Assembly (NCBI GenBank): GCA_041648665.1
Contig: JBAZOP010000080.1
Span: forward strand, 1-13,440
Reading direction: 5' to 3'
DNA from: a bacterium
Lineage (GTDB): Bacteria; UBA10199; 2-02-FULL-44-16; JAAZCA01
Length of the DNA stretch: 13,440 nt
The notes below the pieces were generated by a model. That model did no database searches. It worked only from the letters and a program-made list of their open reading frames with translations, and was not told the origin of the DNA. Positions 1 to 8,162 of this stretch are shown piece after piece. Both the position numbers and the translations under genes were made by a program. Positions within the stretch are counted from its first letter, which is position 1. Each line of letters begins with the position of its first letter.

Positions 1-288
1 ATCTATCCTTCTCCTGATTATCCTTACGTTTCCTCGGGGCGGCTCATCGGCGGCATCCTCATTCCCTTTCTTGCACTCTATGTCGCCGGCCTCGGCCGGA
101 TACTTTCGTTCCTGCGTTTCAGGACAGGAGCTCTTGCCGTCGTGGCCGTCCTCGCCGTTATGATCGCTATAGGAGACGGTATTCTCACGGCAAATGTGGC
201 GGGCAGCCGCGCCAACTTCTTCCATATGCTGGGGCGCTCCAATGCGGCGCTTGCGCCGTCCGAGGCGATAGGGAACCCGGGGAATTGA
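1..288 (+). CDS. C-terminal end of a polytopic membrane protein, possibly a GT-C glycosyltransferase (partial)
   Basis: The reading frame is open from the first base of the window to a TGA at 286-288, giving 95 visible residues; the start lies to the left. The visible part has two hydrophobic stretches, about residues 14-32 and 40-58. They are separated by a short basic loop (FLRFR), and a polar tail without further motifs follows. The first stretch, with the preceding YVSSGRLIGGILIPFLALY, resembles the late 'RY..P..P' membrane segment of PMT/ArnT-type glycosyltransferases, but the catalytic N-terminal part is outside the window, so the family is a guess. The gene converges on the minus-strand operon with only 14 bases between the two stop codons. 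I see no clear hairpin terminator in that gap. It could equally be another kind of integral membrane protein. Confidence 0.6.
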   Translation: MYPSPDYPYVSSGRLIGGILIPFLALYVAGLGRILSFLRFRTGALAVVAVLAVMIAIGDGILTANVAGSRANFFHMLGRSNAALAPSEAIGNPGN

Positions 289-302
289 TCCAAATTTTTA
301 TC

Positions 303-1946
303 TCATCTTTTCCCAGAGGGATTCAACTCGAACAACATGATGGAATCTTCCGATTGCGGCCCTCGTCTCTTAGCATCATCTCCCCAATGATACTCAGTCA
401 GATAAGGAGAAATGATATCAACTACCCCGAAGACTCGATAGCGCTCAGGCCAGAAAGCATTGAACCAACGATCTATGATTGGCTTTGAATCAGACGGCAG
501 CGAGAACCATGACTCAGGTATTCCCACCAATACTATGAATCTGGGTTTGGATGCCTCGATGCGTGAAATCATATCCTCCTGCATTTTGAGGGAATATTTG
601 TGAGATTCCATTAAGGGATAAATGAGGATATACGGAGTGGCAGAAAGTCGGCGCGCATAGAAATATATCTGCGGTTCCGAACCCAGGACCGCAATGCGGT
701 CGCTTTCTTCGCTGTGGTTGCGGATATATTCGGCGATTTCAACCGACTCAGGAAAGGGATCTGAGCCGTATGTGTCACGACAGGCTTCGATCGGCGTCAT
801 TGTGAACAGAAACGCCCGTTGCTGTATGGCTGTTAAACCCAAAGCGCCGACAAAAAATATGATTGCAACGAGCTTGGCCCTTTTCCTGGTAGTGAAACGA
901 GAGAAGGCGCGCGCCATGGAAACAAACGCCATGCCGGCCAGCAATGAAACCGCAGGGAGCGCCTGGATGAAATGGTGATGACGAAAGGTCAAGCCGGGGA
1001 ATATCGAGAGCAATGAAAAGAGGACAAATGCGTAGAGGAATCCGGCCTTGGATCGAACCTTTGCGTCCCATAATGGTGCTAGAAGCCCTGCGATCGCGGC
1101 AATCCATAATAAAGCTGAAGGCGCTACGACATTTATCAGCGCCTCTGGCAAGCAGCTCAGACCTTGCCATAATCGGATCATTGATCCGTAGGCGAGCGCG
1201 TAAGTGACCGTCCAGAACCAGAACTCCCGGAAGGCCCCGGCCAGAGAAAAAATTATGACCGTGATGAAGTAGGGGGTCGCCGCCGAGATAACGAAGAGCG
1301 AGAATCCGGCGACGGCGCGCCGCTTTATGACCGGGTCCCTGCGAGACTCGCTCCATAGGACTGAGAGACCGCCGAATGCTATGAAAATTATCGCGGGCTG
1401 CTTCATGAGGAAGGCCAAACCAAGCAGGAGGCCGCCCCATATTATGGGAATCAATCTGCCGGAATCGGCGGCCTTGAGAAGCATGAGTACGCCTCCTAGG
1501 GCGAAGAGGACTACGAAGTGGGATGCATGGCCTGCCGAGCCCAGGACCGGCTGACCCACCGACAGGATACTGTAAGTTGCCGCTGCCGCCGCGCCTGCAT
1601 ATGCGCCGAAGAGGCGCTTGCCCAGCAGGAAGACCATGACGATCGCGGCTGCGTTTACCAGCAACAGGCCGAAATGGATCGCCTCGGTGCTCTGGCCGAA
1701 GAGGGCCATGATGAGGGCGTAGGCTGCTCCCACGCCCGGGAGCTTCATGTTGTAGACGTCGAGATACGGGACCATGCCGCGGAGGATGCTCTGCCCGATA
1801 TATGCGTATTCCCCTTCGTCGCGCTCCAATGGTATCGACAGAAGACGCAATCGGATCACCGCTGCGAAAAGGACTGCTGCGGCGACTCCAATCCATGCGA
1901 GGCTCTCTGAGCGATTTGCGCTCGCATATTTCTCCTTTGGTTTCAT
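303..1946 (-). CDS. ArnT/PMT-type GT-C membrane glycosyltransferase
   Basis: A 547-residue polytopic inner-membrane protein. After a short cytoplasmic leader and the first membrane helix (about 18-36) comes ERDEGEYAY at 41-49. Its D43-E44 pair matches the acidic catalytic motif in the first periplasmic loop of PMT_2/ArnT-type transferases. A second loop motif, YNMKLPG at 65-71, resembles the 'KPPG' element of the family. About ten further hydrophobic segments follow to about residue 377, including RHHHF at 322-326 near the donor-binding end. The C-terminal 165 residues are a soluble, probably periplasmic domain (IAVLGSEPQIYFYARR at 418-433). Family knowledge says such enzymes use polyprenyl-phosphate sugars; the sugar and acceptor are unknown here. 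The ATG at 1946 overlaps the upstream stop as ATGA and has GGAG at 1957-1960, ten bases upstream. It is the last gene of the operon and, unlike its four neighbours, has no TPR repeats. Confidence 0.88.
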   Translation of the reverse strand: MKPKEKYASANRSESLAWIGVAAAVLFAAVIRLRLLSIPLERDEGEYAYIGQSILRGMVPYLDVYNMKLPGVGAAYALIMALFGQSTEAIHFGLLLVNAAAIVMVFLLGKRLFGAYAGAAAAATYSILSVGQPVLGSAGHASHFVVLFALGGVLMLLKAADSGRLIPIIWGGLLLGLAFLMKQPAIIFIAFGGLSVLWSESRRDPVIKRRAVAGFSLFVISAATPYFITVIIFSLAGAFREFWFWTVTYALAYGSMIRLWQGLSCLPEALINVVAPSALLWIAAIAGLLAPLWDAKVRSKAGFLYAFVLFSLLSIFPGLTFRHHHFIQALPAVSLLAGMAFVSMARAFSRFTTRKRAKLVAIIFFVGALGLTAIQQRAFLFTMTPIEACRDTYGSDPFPESVEIAEYIRNHSEESDRIAVLGSEPQIYFYARRLSATPYILIYPLMESHKYSLKMQEDMISRIEASKPRFIVLVGIPESWFSLPSDSKPIIDRWFNAFWPERYRVFGVVDIISPYLTEYHWGDDAKRRGPQSEDSIMLFELNPSGKR

Positions 1947-3598
1947 TTGAACGGTTCTCCATGAGTCTTCAAGAGCTCCTGGGCTTTTGCGCGGCTCTCG
2001 AGCGCCAGATCGGAACGTCCGGTCCGTTCGTAGAACTTAGCCAACTCATCCCAAACCGTGGCCGAGGAGGGAGCGACCGCGAGTGCCGCCTTGAGGTCCG
2101 CCTCCGCGGCTGCGGGATCGCCGGCCGCGAGCCGTATTTTTGCTCGACACAGGTAGCCTTGGGGAAAATCAGGGAAAACGCCGATCGCGTCATCCGCGAT
2201 TTTAATCGCCGCCGCTATGTCGTTTTTGGCCAGCGCGATCTCAGCGAGTCTCACGCGCGCTAGCAATCCCACGGCGTTGCCGGAGCGCGAGGCTAGCTCG
2301 TAACGCTTCGCAGCGTAGTCCAGTTCGCCCCTATTTTGGTAAATTGCGCCGATATTGTAGATGGCCTTTGCATTCCTAGGATTTATGCCGATCTCGGCGC
2401 TCCATAACGACGTCTCATCGAGAAAATCACGGTTGCGTATCGCGGTCCTGACGGATGTGACCGCTATGATGAGCAAGAGCAACGCGATCACCGTTCGCCG
2501 CCGCTCTCCGAAGAGGTCGTTCATCCCCCGCACCATGAAGAGCGCCAGTCCGATGAGGGGCGCATAGAGGAAGCGATCGCTCACAAAGGCGTTGATAGGG
2601 ACTATGTTGAGCACGGGCAGCAGCGAGATATAAAACCAAGCCTGGCCGTACGTATAGACAGTGGATATCTTCCTGAGACGAATAGCGCCAAAGAACACCG
2701 CTGAGAGGGCGGCGGAGGCGGCGAGGCTGCGCCACCCGAACAGGACCTCATTGGCCGGCTGCGCATGGCTCACCGTCATGCGCAGAGGAAAAATCGCCAG
2801 TTTGAGATAGACCGCCGACGATTGCACGATGGTGAGCAGGTGTGAGGCGAGTGATCCTCCATGCATGCCCGTCTGAGCCACCCTTCCAATGATCTCCCAC
2901 CGGGCGAGGACATAGAGACCGGCTAGGATGGTGAATGGGACGACGATTTCGGCTATCCTATGGGCGCGCGCCTTTTGTCCGGGGATGAGGATGATGGAAA
3001 TGAAGATGAGAACAGGCAGCACGATCGCCGACTCTTTGGAAAGGAGCGCCGCTGCAAAGAGTAGGAGGCCGGTTGCGATGAGCCACAATCTCCTGGCGGA
3101 AGATGTCGTCTCCGACGCCTTCAGCGCGAGAAGAAGGCTGGGCAAAAGAAACGCCAGCGCGAGAGGGTTGGAGCGGCTGGCGATGAGAGTCACGGACTCC
3201 GCTTGCGCCGGATGGACTGCAAAAATCGCCGCAGCGAGTGCGGCCATCAACTCGTCGCCGAGCGCACGGCGGGCCAGGAAAAAGACAAAGACGGCGCATA
3301 GGGCATGGAGGGCGATGTTGACGGCATGCCATGGGCGCACGTTGAGACCGGCGAGTCGGTAGTTGATCGCTAAAGAGATGGTCGTTAGCGGTCGCCAGAC
3401 GTGGTATCGCAGGATGTCCGAGCGCGTCGTCCTGCCCGGGTCGAAGAAAAAACCGCCGAAGTTATCCAGTGTTTTTATGCCTGAATTTTCCGTTATGAAG
3501 TCGGGATCGTCGAACACGAATTCGCCTGAAAGGGTGTTGGCAAAGACGGCCAGGGTCAGCCCGATAATAAAGGTTATGATTGCCGCCTTTTTTATCAT
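1943..3598 (-). CDS. TMTC-like O-glycosyltransferase with C-terminal TPR repeats (divergent copy)
   Basis: A 551-residue membrane protein with about ten to eleven hydrophobic segments (to about 375) and a TPR domain (about 395-545). It carries the layout of the TMTC family (GT-C fold, protein O-mannosyltransferases in eukaryotes): GEFVFDD at 25-31 with the acidic pair D30-D31, WRPL at 68-71, the N..LH element at 94-98, HPAQAES at 129-135, SKES at 187-190 and DRFLY at 341-345. It is the most divergent of the four copies. The acidic pair is followed by PDF rather than YY, the family's EAVSWIS is ESVTLIA, and DRFLY replaces ERxLY. The TPR part should lie in the periplasm. The ATG at 3598 overlaps the preceding stop (ATGA), with a GGGGGAG tract just two bases before it, an unusually tight spacing. 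The protein substrate and sugar cannot be told from sequence. Confidence 0.87.
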   Translation of the reverse strand: MIKKAAIITFIIGLTLAVFANTLSGEFVFDDPDFITENSGIKTLDNFGGFFFDPGRTTRSDILRYHVWRPLTTISLAINYRLAGLNVRPWHAVNIALHALCAVFVFFLARRALGDELMAALAAAIFAVHPAQAESVTLIASRSNPLALAFLLPSLLLALKASETTSSARRLWLIATGLLLFAAALLSKESAIVLPVLIFISIILIPGQKARAHRIAEIVVPFTILAGLYVLARWEIIGRVAQTGMHGGSLASHLLTIVQSSAVYLKLAIFPLRMTVSHAQPANEVLFGWRSLAASAALSAVFFGAIRLRKISTVYTYGQAWFYISLLPVLNIVPINAFVSDRFLYAPLIGLALFMVRGMNDLFGERRRTVIALLLLIIAVTSVRTAIRNRDFLDETSLWSAEIGINPRNAKAIYNIGAIYQNRGELDYAAKRYELASRSGNAVGLLARVRLAEIALAKNDIAAAIKIADDAIGVFPDFPQGYLCRAKIRLAAGDPAAAEADLKAALAVAPSSATVWDELAKFYERTGRSDLALESRAKAQELLKTHGEPFK

Positions 3599-5262
3599 CG
3601 CTCCCCCGATATCCCGAAAGCCGGATTGAGACCGGATGCCTGCTCCCTCTCTTTTTTCGCCTCCTCAGGTCGCGAGGTCTTGTCGTAGAGCTCGGCCAGG
3701 GAGGCGTGCACATAGTAGAACTCAGGGTCGAGCTTGAGGGCGATATTGAGCAGCTCTTCGGCGCGCGCATAGTCGCCCTTGTAGTTCATGAGCAGCCGCG
3801 CTTGAAGGATGTAGCCGTGAGGTCTGTGCGGATATAGCTTCATCGTCTCTTCGTTGATGATCATGGCCCTATCGATCTCGGCGCGTTCCTCCATGATGTT
3901 GGCCAAATTGATCATCGCGGACAGGCCGTTGGCGCTGGGCTTCGGTATGGTCTTGAGATAATATTTTATCGCCGCGTCCTCAAGGCCGCGCTCATCATAC
4001 TCATAGCCTAGGCTGTACATGGCCCTGCTGTTCGCAGGATCGACGCGCGCGACCGATTCCCATAGCTGTATGGGGCCGGCCCAATCGCGATTTCGCACTA
4101 CGGTCCTGACCGAGTAAAGGACGATGAGGAGCAAAAGGAACGCGATTGCAGCGCGCCTCCAAGGGATGAGCGCGCCCACGTCATAAGCCCCCTGCACCAT
4201 GAAGATCGCAAATCCTATGATAGGGACATAGAGCATTCGCTCGTCGGTGAACGTCCTTATCGGCACGATGTTAGCGGCCGGAGAGAGGGCGATGAAGAAC
4301 CACGCCATGCCCAGGGGGTAGAGGAAGGAACGCTTCCGGAGCCGCAGCGGAAAATATATCGCGAGGATGATCGCCGAGAGCGCGACTCCGGTCAACGGGG
4401 CGAGCAGCGTATGATATGGCGGGATATAGTGGACTATTGTGAGATGGATCGGAGCGAACGCCATCGGCAGGTAAGAGGCCATCGTCCTTATGGCGAAGAG
4501 CGTGTGAGTGAAGAGACCTCCTCCGTGCAAAGAAAGTTGTCCCACCTGCCCCATGATGTGGGTTCGCACCAGCAGGAAAACGATTCCGGCCGCGACAAAC
4601 GGAGAAAGCGTTAGAACGCTCCGCCGGAGCCTGGTTTTATTCTCCTCTGAAGGGACAAAGATGCACCACGCAAAGATGAGCGCCGGCAGTACGATGCCTG
4701 ATTCTTTGGAGAGCATGGAGGAGATATAGAGGATGAGGCTTGCGGCATATAATGACCAAGACCTCTTGCGGTCACTCCACTTCAAATACGCCAGCATCGC
4801 AAACAACATGAACATCAGCGACTGCGCGTTGCCGCGCGCCGATATCCAGCTCACTGCCTCTACCTGAGCCGGGTGGGTCGCAAAGATCGCCGCGGCCAGC
4901 GCCGCCTTTGTCTCGCTGCCCATGGCTCGTCTGAGCAGGAAGAATACGAGGATGGCGTTCATCGCGTGTAGAAAGATGTTTGTCGCATGATACGGAACAG
5001 GGTTGAGTCCGAAGAGGGCGTAGGTGAGGGCAAAGGACATTGTCGTGAGAGGCCGATAGATGTCGAATTGCAGCTCCTGGGTGGATGTGCGCGATATGTC
5101 GGTGAAAAATGTCTCGGGGTTTGAGAGTGTGCGGATCCCCTGGTTATCGCGCACCGTGTAGTAGTCGTCGTACAGCAATTCCCCGCCGTAGACGTTGGCG
5201 TAGACGTCCAGGGTGAGGCACAGGAGAAGGAGGATGTAGATGGTCGATCTCTTCATGTTCAT
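3595..5262 (-). CDS. TMTC-like O-glycosyltransferase with C-terminal TPR repeats (close paralogue of 8163-9833)
   Basis: A 555-residue protein from the ATG at 5262. I chose this start (or the ATG two codons later at 5256) because the paralogue at 8163-9833 begins MRRTTIYILLLL and this one reads MNMKRSTIYILLLL. An in-frame extension to 5358 would run into the preceding gene and add a non-hydrophobic leader. The start makes a TGATG junction with the upstream stop. TMTC-family motifs: YDDYY at 31-35 (acidic pair D32-D33), YRPL at 69-72, N..LH at 95-99, HPAQVEAVSWIS at 130-141, SKES at 185-188 and ERMLYVP at 341-347. Membrane segments run to about 385, then TPR repeats (about 405-545). By eye it is about two thirds or more identical to the 8163-9833 product over the first 160 residues, pointing to a fairly recent duplication. 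Predicted role: sugar transfer from a lipid-phosphate donor to an exported protein. Confidence 0.88.
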   Translation of the reverse strand: MNMKRSTIYILLLLCLTLDVYANVYGGELLYDDYYTVRDNQGIRTLSNPETFFTDISRTSTQELQFDIYRPLTTMSFALTYALFGLNPVPYHATNIFLHAMNAILVFFLLRRAMGSETKAALAAAIFATHPAQVEAVSWISARGNAQSLMFMLFAMLAYLKWSDRKRSWSLYAASLILYISSMLSKESGIVLPALIFAWCIFVPSEENKTRLRRSVLTLSPFVAAGIVFLLVRTHIMGQVGQLSLHGGGLFTHTLFAIRTMASYLPMAFAPIHLTIVHYIPPYHTLLAPLTGVALSAIILAIYFPLRLRKRSFLYPLGMAWFFIALSPAANIVPIRTFTDERMLYVPIIGFAIFMVQGAYDVGALIPWRRAAIAFLLLLIVLYSVRTVVRNRDWAGPIQLWESVARVDPANSRAMYSLGYEYDERGLEDAAIKYYLKTIPKPSANGLSAMINLANIMEERAEIDRAMIINEETMKLYPHRPHGYILQARLLMNYKGDYARAEELLNIALKLDPEFYYVHASLAELYDKTSRPEEAKKEREQASGLNPAFGISGER

Positions 5263-6935
5263 CACGGCCCCATCGGGGTAAGTTCGTTTATGGGATTCAT
5301 CTGAGAGGCTTTTCTCGAGTATTCCTCCGCCTCCGCTTGCCTGCCGGTGATCCTGCATAGCTCCGCCATGGCAAAGGCGGCGTGATATGACTCGGGATTT
5401 TGATTCATGGCAGTGAGGAGCATCGCCTCCGCCGCCTTGAATTTACCCGTGCCGAGATAGAGGGCCCCCTCCGTGATATAAGGCAGAGATTTATAAGGGT
5501 AGAGTTTCATGTTGTCGGCGTTAAGCGCGAATGCCTTTTCGATGTCGCCTTTCTCGATAAACCATCTCACTATGTTGTTTCTCGCGTACATGTCTATCTC
5601 GCCGTAATTTCCCATGGCCTTGAGAAAATAAGCAATGGCCGCATCCTGATCGCGCGTGAGCGTGTGCTCCACGCCTATGTTGTACAAGGCTGTCCTGTTG
5701 TCCGGATCGACACGCAGCGCAGCCATGTTGATCGTGTAAGGACTTTGCCAGTCAAAGTTGCGCGACACGGTCATGGACGAGAAGACAACCAATATCAGAG
5801 AGAGGATGGCGACATTCGCGTTGCGCAGGCGGAGCCGCGGGGCCAGATCGAAAACAGCCTGCGTGATCACCAGAGAGATGCCAGCTATGGAGAGGTAGAG
5901 GAAGCGCTCTGCAAGAAATCCCCTGATGGGCACTATGTGAATGACCGGCGCAATCGCGATGAAGAACCAGGCCGCGCCCAGGGTGTAGATGGGGGAGCGC
6001 TTGCGCAGGCGAATAGCCATATAGACAACCGCAATGATTGAGGAGAGGCACAACCCGCTTGTGATTCCGTAAAGGTCCTGAAGGGAAGTGAATGGAGAGT
6101 CGTATTCCGTGGTGAGACCGGCGGGGAAGAACGCAAGCCATAGATATCGGGCGGCGGCCTGTACGGCGACGACTGCTTGCGCTGGGCCCCCGATCGCCTC
6201 TTCCTGGCCCAGTTGACCGAGGATATATGTGCGGATGATCAGGAATAAAGCCCCGAGCAGGAAGAACGGGAGCAGCGCCTGAAAATCGCGGCGTCTGTCA
6301 TGCGATATTTTCTGCGGCATGATCAGCACCCATACCAAAAGGAGGGCAGGGAGGACGATCCCGTGCTCCTTGGAGAACATGGACAAGACATAAAGGGCGA
6401 GCGCTGCAACATAGAAGGTTCGTGAGCCTCTGTCGCCGTCTCGCCATCTCGCAAAGGCAAAAAAAGACAACAACAGGAAAAAGGTGTACTGCACGTTGCC
6501 GCGTCCGGATATCCAGCTCACCGCCTCCGTCTGGACAGGATGCACTGCGAAGATCGCCGCTGCGAACGCGGCCTTCAGCTCTCCCCCTGTAATTTTGCGG
6601 AAGAGGAAGAAGAGTATGACCGCGTTGAGGGCGTGCAGGATATTATTTATGAGATGATAGGGCAGGGGGGCCGTTCCGAACAAGAATCGCGTGACCGCAA
6701 AGGAGAGGACGGTCAAGGGCCGATAGACGTCGGATTGCAATTTGTTTGTTGCGGTTCGCACGGTGCTCAGAAAAAACTCCCCCGGCTCGGCGAAGGTTTC
6801 GATGCCGCGATTTTGAACCACAAAATAATAATCATCTCCTATGAAGTCGCCGCCCAGCGCGTTCGCATAAACCCCCAGCGCCAGGAAGAAGAGCAGCAGC
6901 GCAATCGCGCGCGTTGTTGTGAAGTATGTTTTCAT
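5262..6935 (-). CDS. TMTC-like O-glycosyltransferase with C-terminal TPR repeats
   Basis: A 557-residue polytopic protein. It starts with a clear membrane helix (about 10-25) and then GGDFIGDDYY at 28-37 with the acidic pair D34-D35 expected to be catalytic in the TMTC type of GT-C enzyme. Other family motifs: YRPLTVLSF at 71-79, N..LH at 97-101, HPVQTEAVSWISGRGN at 132-147, SKEHG at 188-192, LTTEYD at 274-279 (close to the 'LS.DYS' loop seen in this family) and AERFLY at 342-347. Hydrophobic segments continue to about 390, then TPR-like helical repeats (about 400-545). It lacks the HGG(S/G)L element of the other three copies, having GGPAQ instead, so it belongs to a separate branch. The ATG at 6935 overlaps the S41 protease stop as ATGA; no good ribosome-binding site is visible, so it probably depends on coupling to the upstream gene. 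Confidence 0.88.
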   Translation of the reverse strand: MKTYFTTTRAIALLLFFLALGVYANALGGDFIGDDYYFVVQNRGIETFAEPGEFFLSTVRTATNKLQSDVYRPLTVLSFAVTRFLFGTAPLPYHLINNILHALNAVILFFLFRKITGGELKAAFAAAIFAVHPVQTEAVSWISGRGNVQYTFFLLLSFFAFARWRDGDRGSRTFYVAALALYVLSMFSKEHGIVLPALLLVWVLIMPQKISHDRRRDFQALLPFFLLGALFLIIRTYILGQLGQEEAIGGPAQAVVAVQAAARYLWLAFFPAGLTTEYDSPFTSLQDLYGITSGLCLSSIIAVVYMAIRLRKRSPIYTLGAAWFFIAIAPVIHIVPIRGFLAERFLYLSIAGISLVITQAVFDLAPRLRLRNANVAILSLILVVFSSMTVSRNFDWQSPYTINMAALRVDPDNRTALYNIGVEHTLTRDQDAAIAYFLKAMGNYGEIDMYARNNIVRWFIEKGDIEKAFALNADNMKLYPYKSLPYITEGALYLGTGKFKAAEAMLLTAMNQNPESYHAAFAMAELCRITGRQAEAEEYSRKASQMNPINELTPMGP

Positions 6936-8146
6936 CTTTTGAGCTCAGCCATGGCGGCGGCCAGCTGTTTATCCTTTGCCGTTCGCACGGACGGGTTCTC
7001 CTCCATGAAGGCCGCAGCCACTTCGGTCGGCTCCATGGCTACCTCCCTGTCCGGCGCTATGCCCGTGTTCTGCCAGGTGACGCCGTCGGGTCCGTATAGG
7101 GCCGCGGTAGTGAATTTCATCGTGTACCCGTTCTTCAGCTTCACCATTTTTTCCACAGTGGCTTTTCCAATGGTTCGTTCTCCGACGATGACCGCGCGCT
7201 TGTTTCCCCTCAGGGCGGCGGCCAGGATCTCGGAAGCCGAGCCGCTCTCCCTGTTGACCAGCACGGCCAGGGGCGTTTTCACATCTCCATCCGAGCCGGT
7301 CATGTAGCGCTGGGGGCTCCCGTCGCGGCCCACGGTGTAGAGGGCGATCGCGTCTTTTTTGAGGAGCTGGTCCGCTATCTGAAGGGCGTTCTGGAAGAGC
7401 CCGCCCGAATTGTTGCGCAGGTCGATTATCACTCCGCGGGCCTTCGTCTCTTTGAATTCGGCCATCGCGCGCGCGAAGTCGTCGGCCGTGGACTCGCTGA
7501 AATAGCGAAGCCGCAGCAGGCCGAAGCCATCTATCATCTCTCCCCTCACGTCGTCGATCTTGATCTCTTCGCAGGCGATGGCTGCGGACATCTTCTTTTT
7601 GCCGCGCTGGAAATCCAGCGAGACCAGCGTCCCGACCGGGCGCTGGATCATGTCGGCGATCTCGTTCGTGGATTTGCCCCTGAGCGAGACGCCGTCGATG
7701 GCTTCGATCACGTCCTTTGTCTTCATGCCGAGGCGTTCGGCGGGAGTGCCGGGCATTACGTCCGAGACGACGGCTGTGCCCTGGTTCGGGTCGTGCAGGA
7801 AGCGTATGCCTATGGAGCCGATCCTGCCGGCGATGTTCGAACGCACCAGCTTGTCGGTCTCCGGCGGCCATATCGTTGAAATTTCCTTGTTGTTGGCCGG
7901 CGATATCTGCCGCAATATGCCTTTGAGCGCTGAGAAGTAGGCGATTTCATCGTTGAGACCCGCGTTGTACGACTCACGCTTGAGTATATCGACCGCCTCA
8001 TCGAAGGTGGCCTTGGCCTCCGGAAACGGGGCGGGGATGGCCACGTCTATGACGGGCGGCGTCGGCTTTTGCTGCGCGACCGAGAGGATGGGCGCCGTCG
8101 TTGCAGCGAGAAAGATCGCCATAACGAGAAAGATTGCGTGTCTCAT
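6932..8146 (-). CDS. S41 family C-terminal processing peptidase with PDZ domain, exported
   Basis: A 404-residue serine protease of the CtpA/Prc type. Residues 1-24 form a signal peptide (hydrophobic core about 5-20, ending SVAQQ). A helical linker (about 43-105) is followed by a PDZ domain (about 106-190), with GIRF and the MPGTPAERLGMKTKD segment at 131-145. The protease core includes DLRNNSGG at 242-249. The nucleophile is most likely S303 in ESGSASEILAAAL and the general base K328 in ERTIGKATVE. Their spacing of 25 residues equals that of the Ser/Lys dyad in characterised S41A enzymes, so the enzyme should be active. It should cleave near the C-terminus of exported proteins in the periplasm. 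It lies between TMTC-like genes: 16 bases after the gene at 8163-9833 and overlapping the next by ATGA. The neighbouring fibre with its C-terminal anchor is a natural candidate substrate (inference). Confidence 0.93.
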   Translation of the reverse strand: MRHAIFLVMAIFLAATTAPILSVAQQKPTPPVIDVAIPAPFPEAKATFDEAVDILKRESYNAGLNDEIAYFSALKGILRQISPANNKEISTIWPPETDKLVRSNIAGRIGSIGIRFLHDPNQGTAVVSDVMPGTPAERLGMKTKDVIEAIDGVSLRGKSTNEIADMIQRPVGTLVSLDFQRGKKKMSAAIACEEIKIDDVRGEMIDGFGLLRLRYFSESTADDFARAMAEFKETKARGVIIDLRNNSGGLFQNALQIADQLLKKDAIALYTVGRDGSPQRYMTGSDGDVKTPLAVLVNRESGSASEILAAALRGNKRAVIVGERTIGKATVEKMVKLKNGYTMKFTTAALYGPDGVTWQNTGIAPDREVAMEPTEVAAAFMEENPSVRTAKDKQLAAAMAELKR

Positions 8147-8154
8147 CGTCGCAT

Positions 8155-8160
8155 CTCCTT
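8155..8160 (-). promoter_or_regulatory. Ribosome-binding site of the S41 protease gene
   Basis: AAGGAG lies eight bases before the ATG at 8146. It is the best Shine-Dalgarno match in the operon and confirms that start. It sits in the only sizeable gap inside the glycosyltransferase block (8147-8162). Confidence 0.75.
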
Positions 8161-8162
8161 CC

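Noticed and set aside
775..1962. A 395-codon minus-strand frame overlapping the ArnT-type gene
   Set aside because: Strongly basic out-of-frame translation lacking hydrophobic segments; the other frame carries the DE motif and membrane helices.
5263..5358. An N-terminal extension of the 3595-5262 product up to 5358
   Set aside because: The 32 extra residues are hydrophilic, lie entirely inside the preceding gene and are missing from the close paralogue, which starts at the equivalent of MKRSTIYI.
6540..7307. A 255-codon plus-strand open frame across the protease and TMTC junction
   Set aside because: It runs antisense over the ends of two well-supported genes and has no recognisable features.
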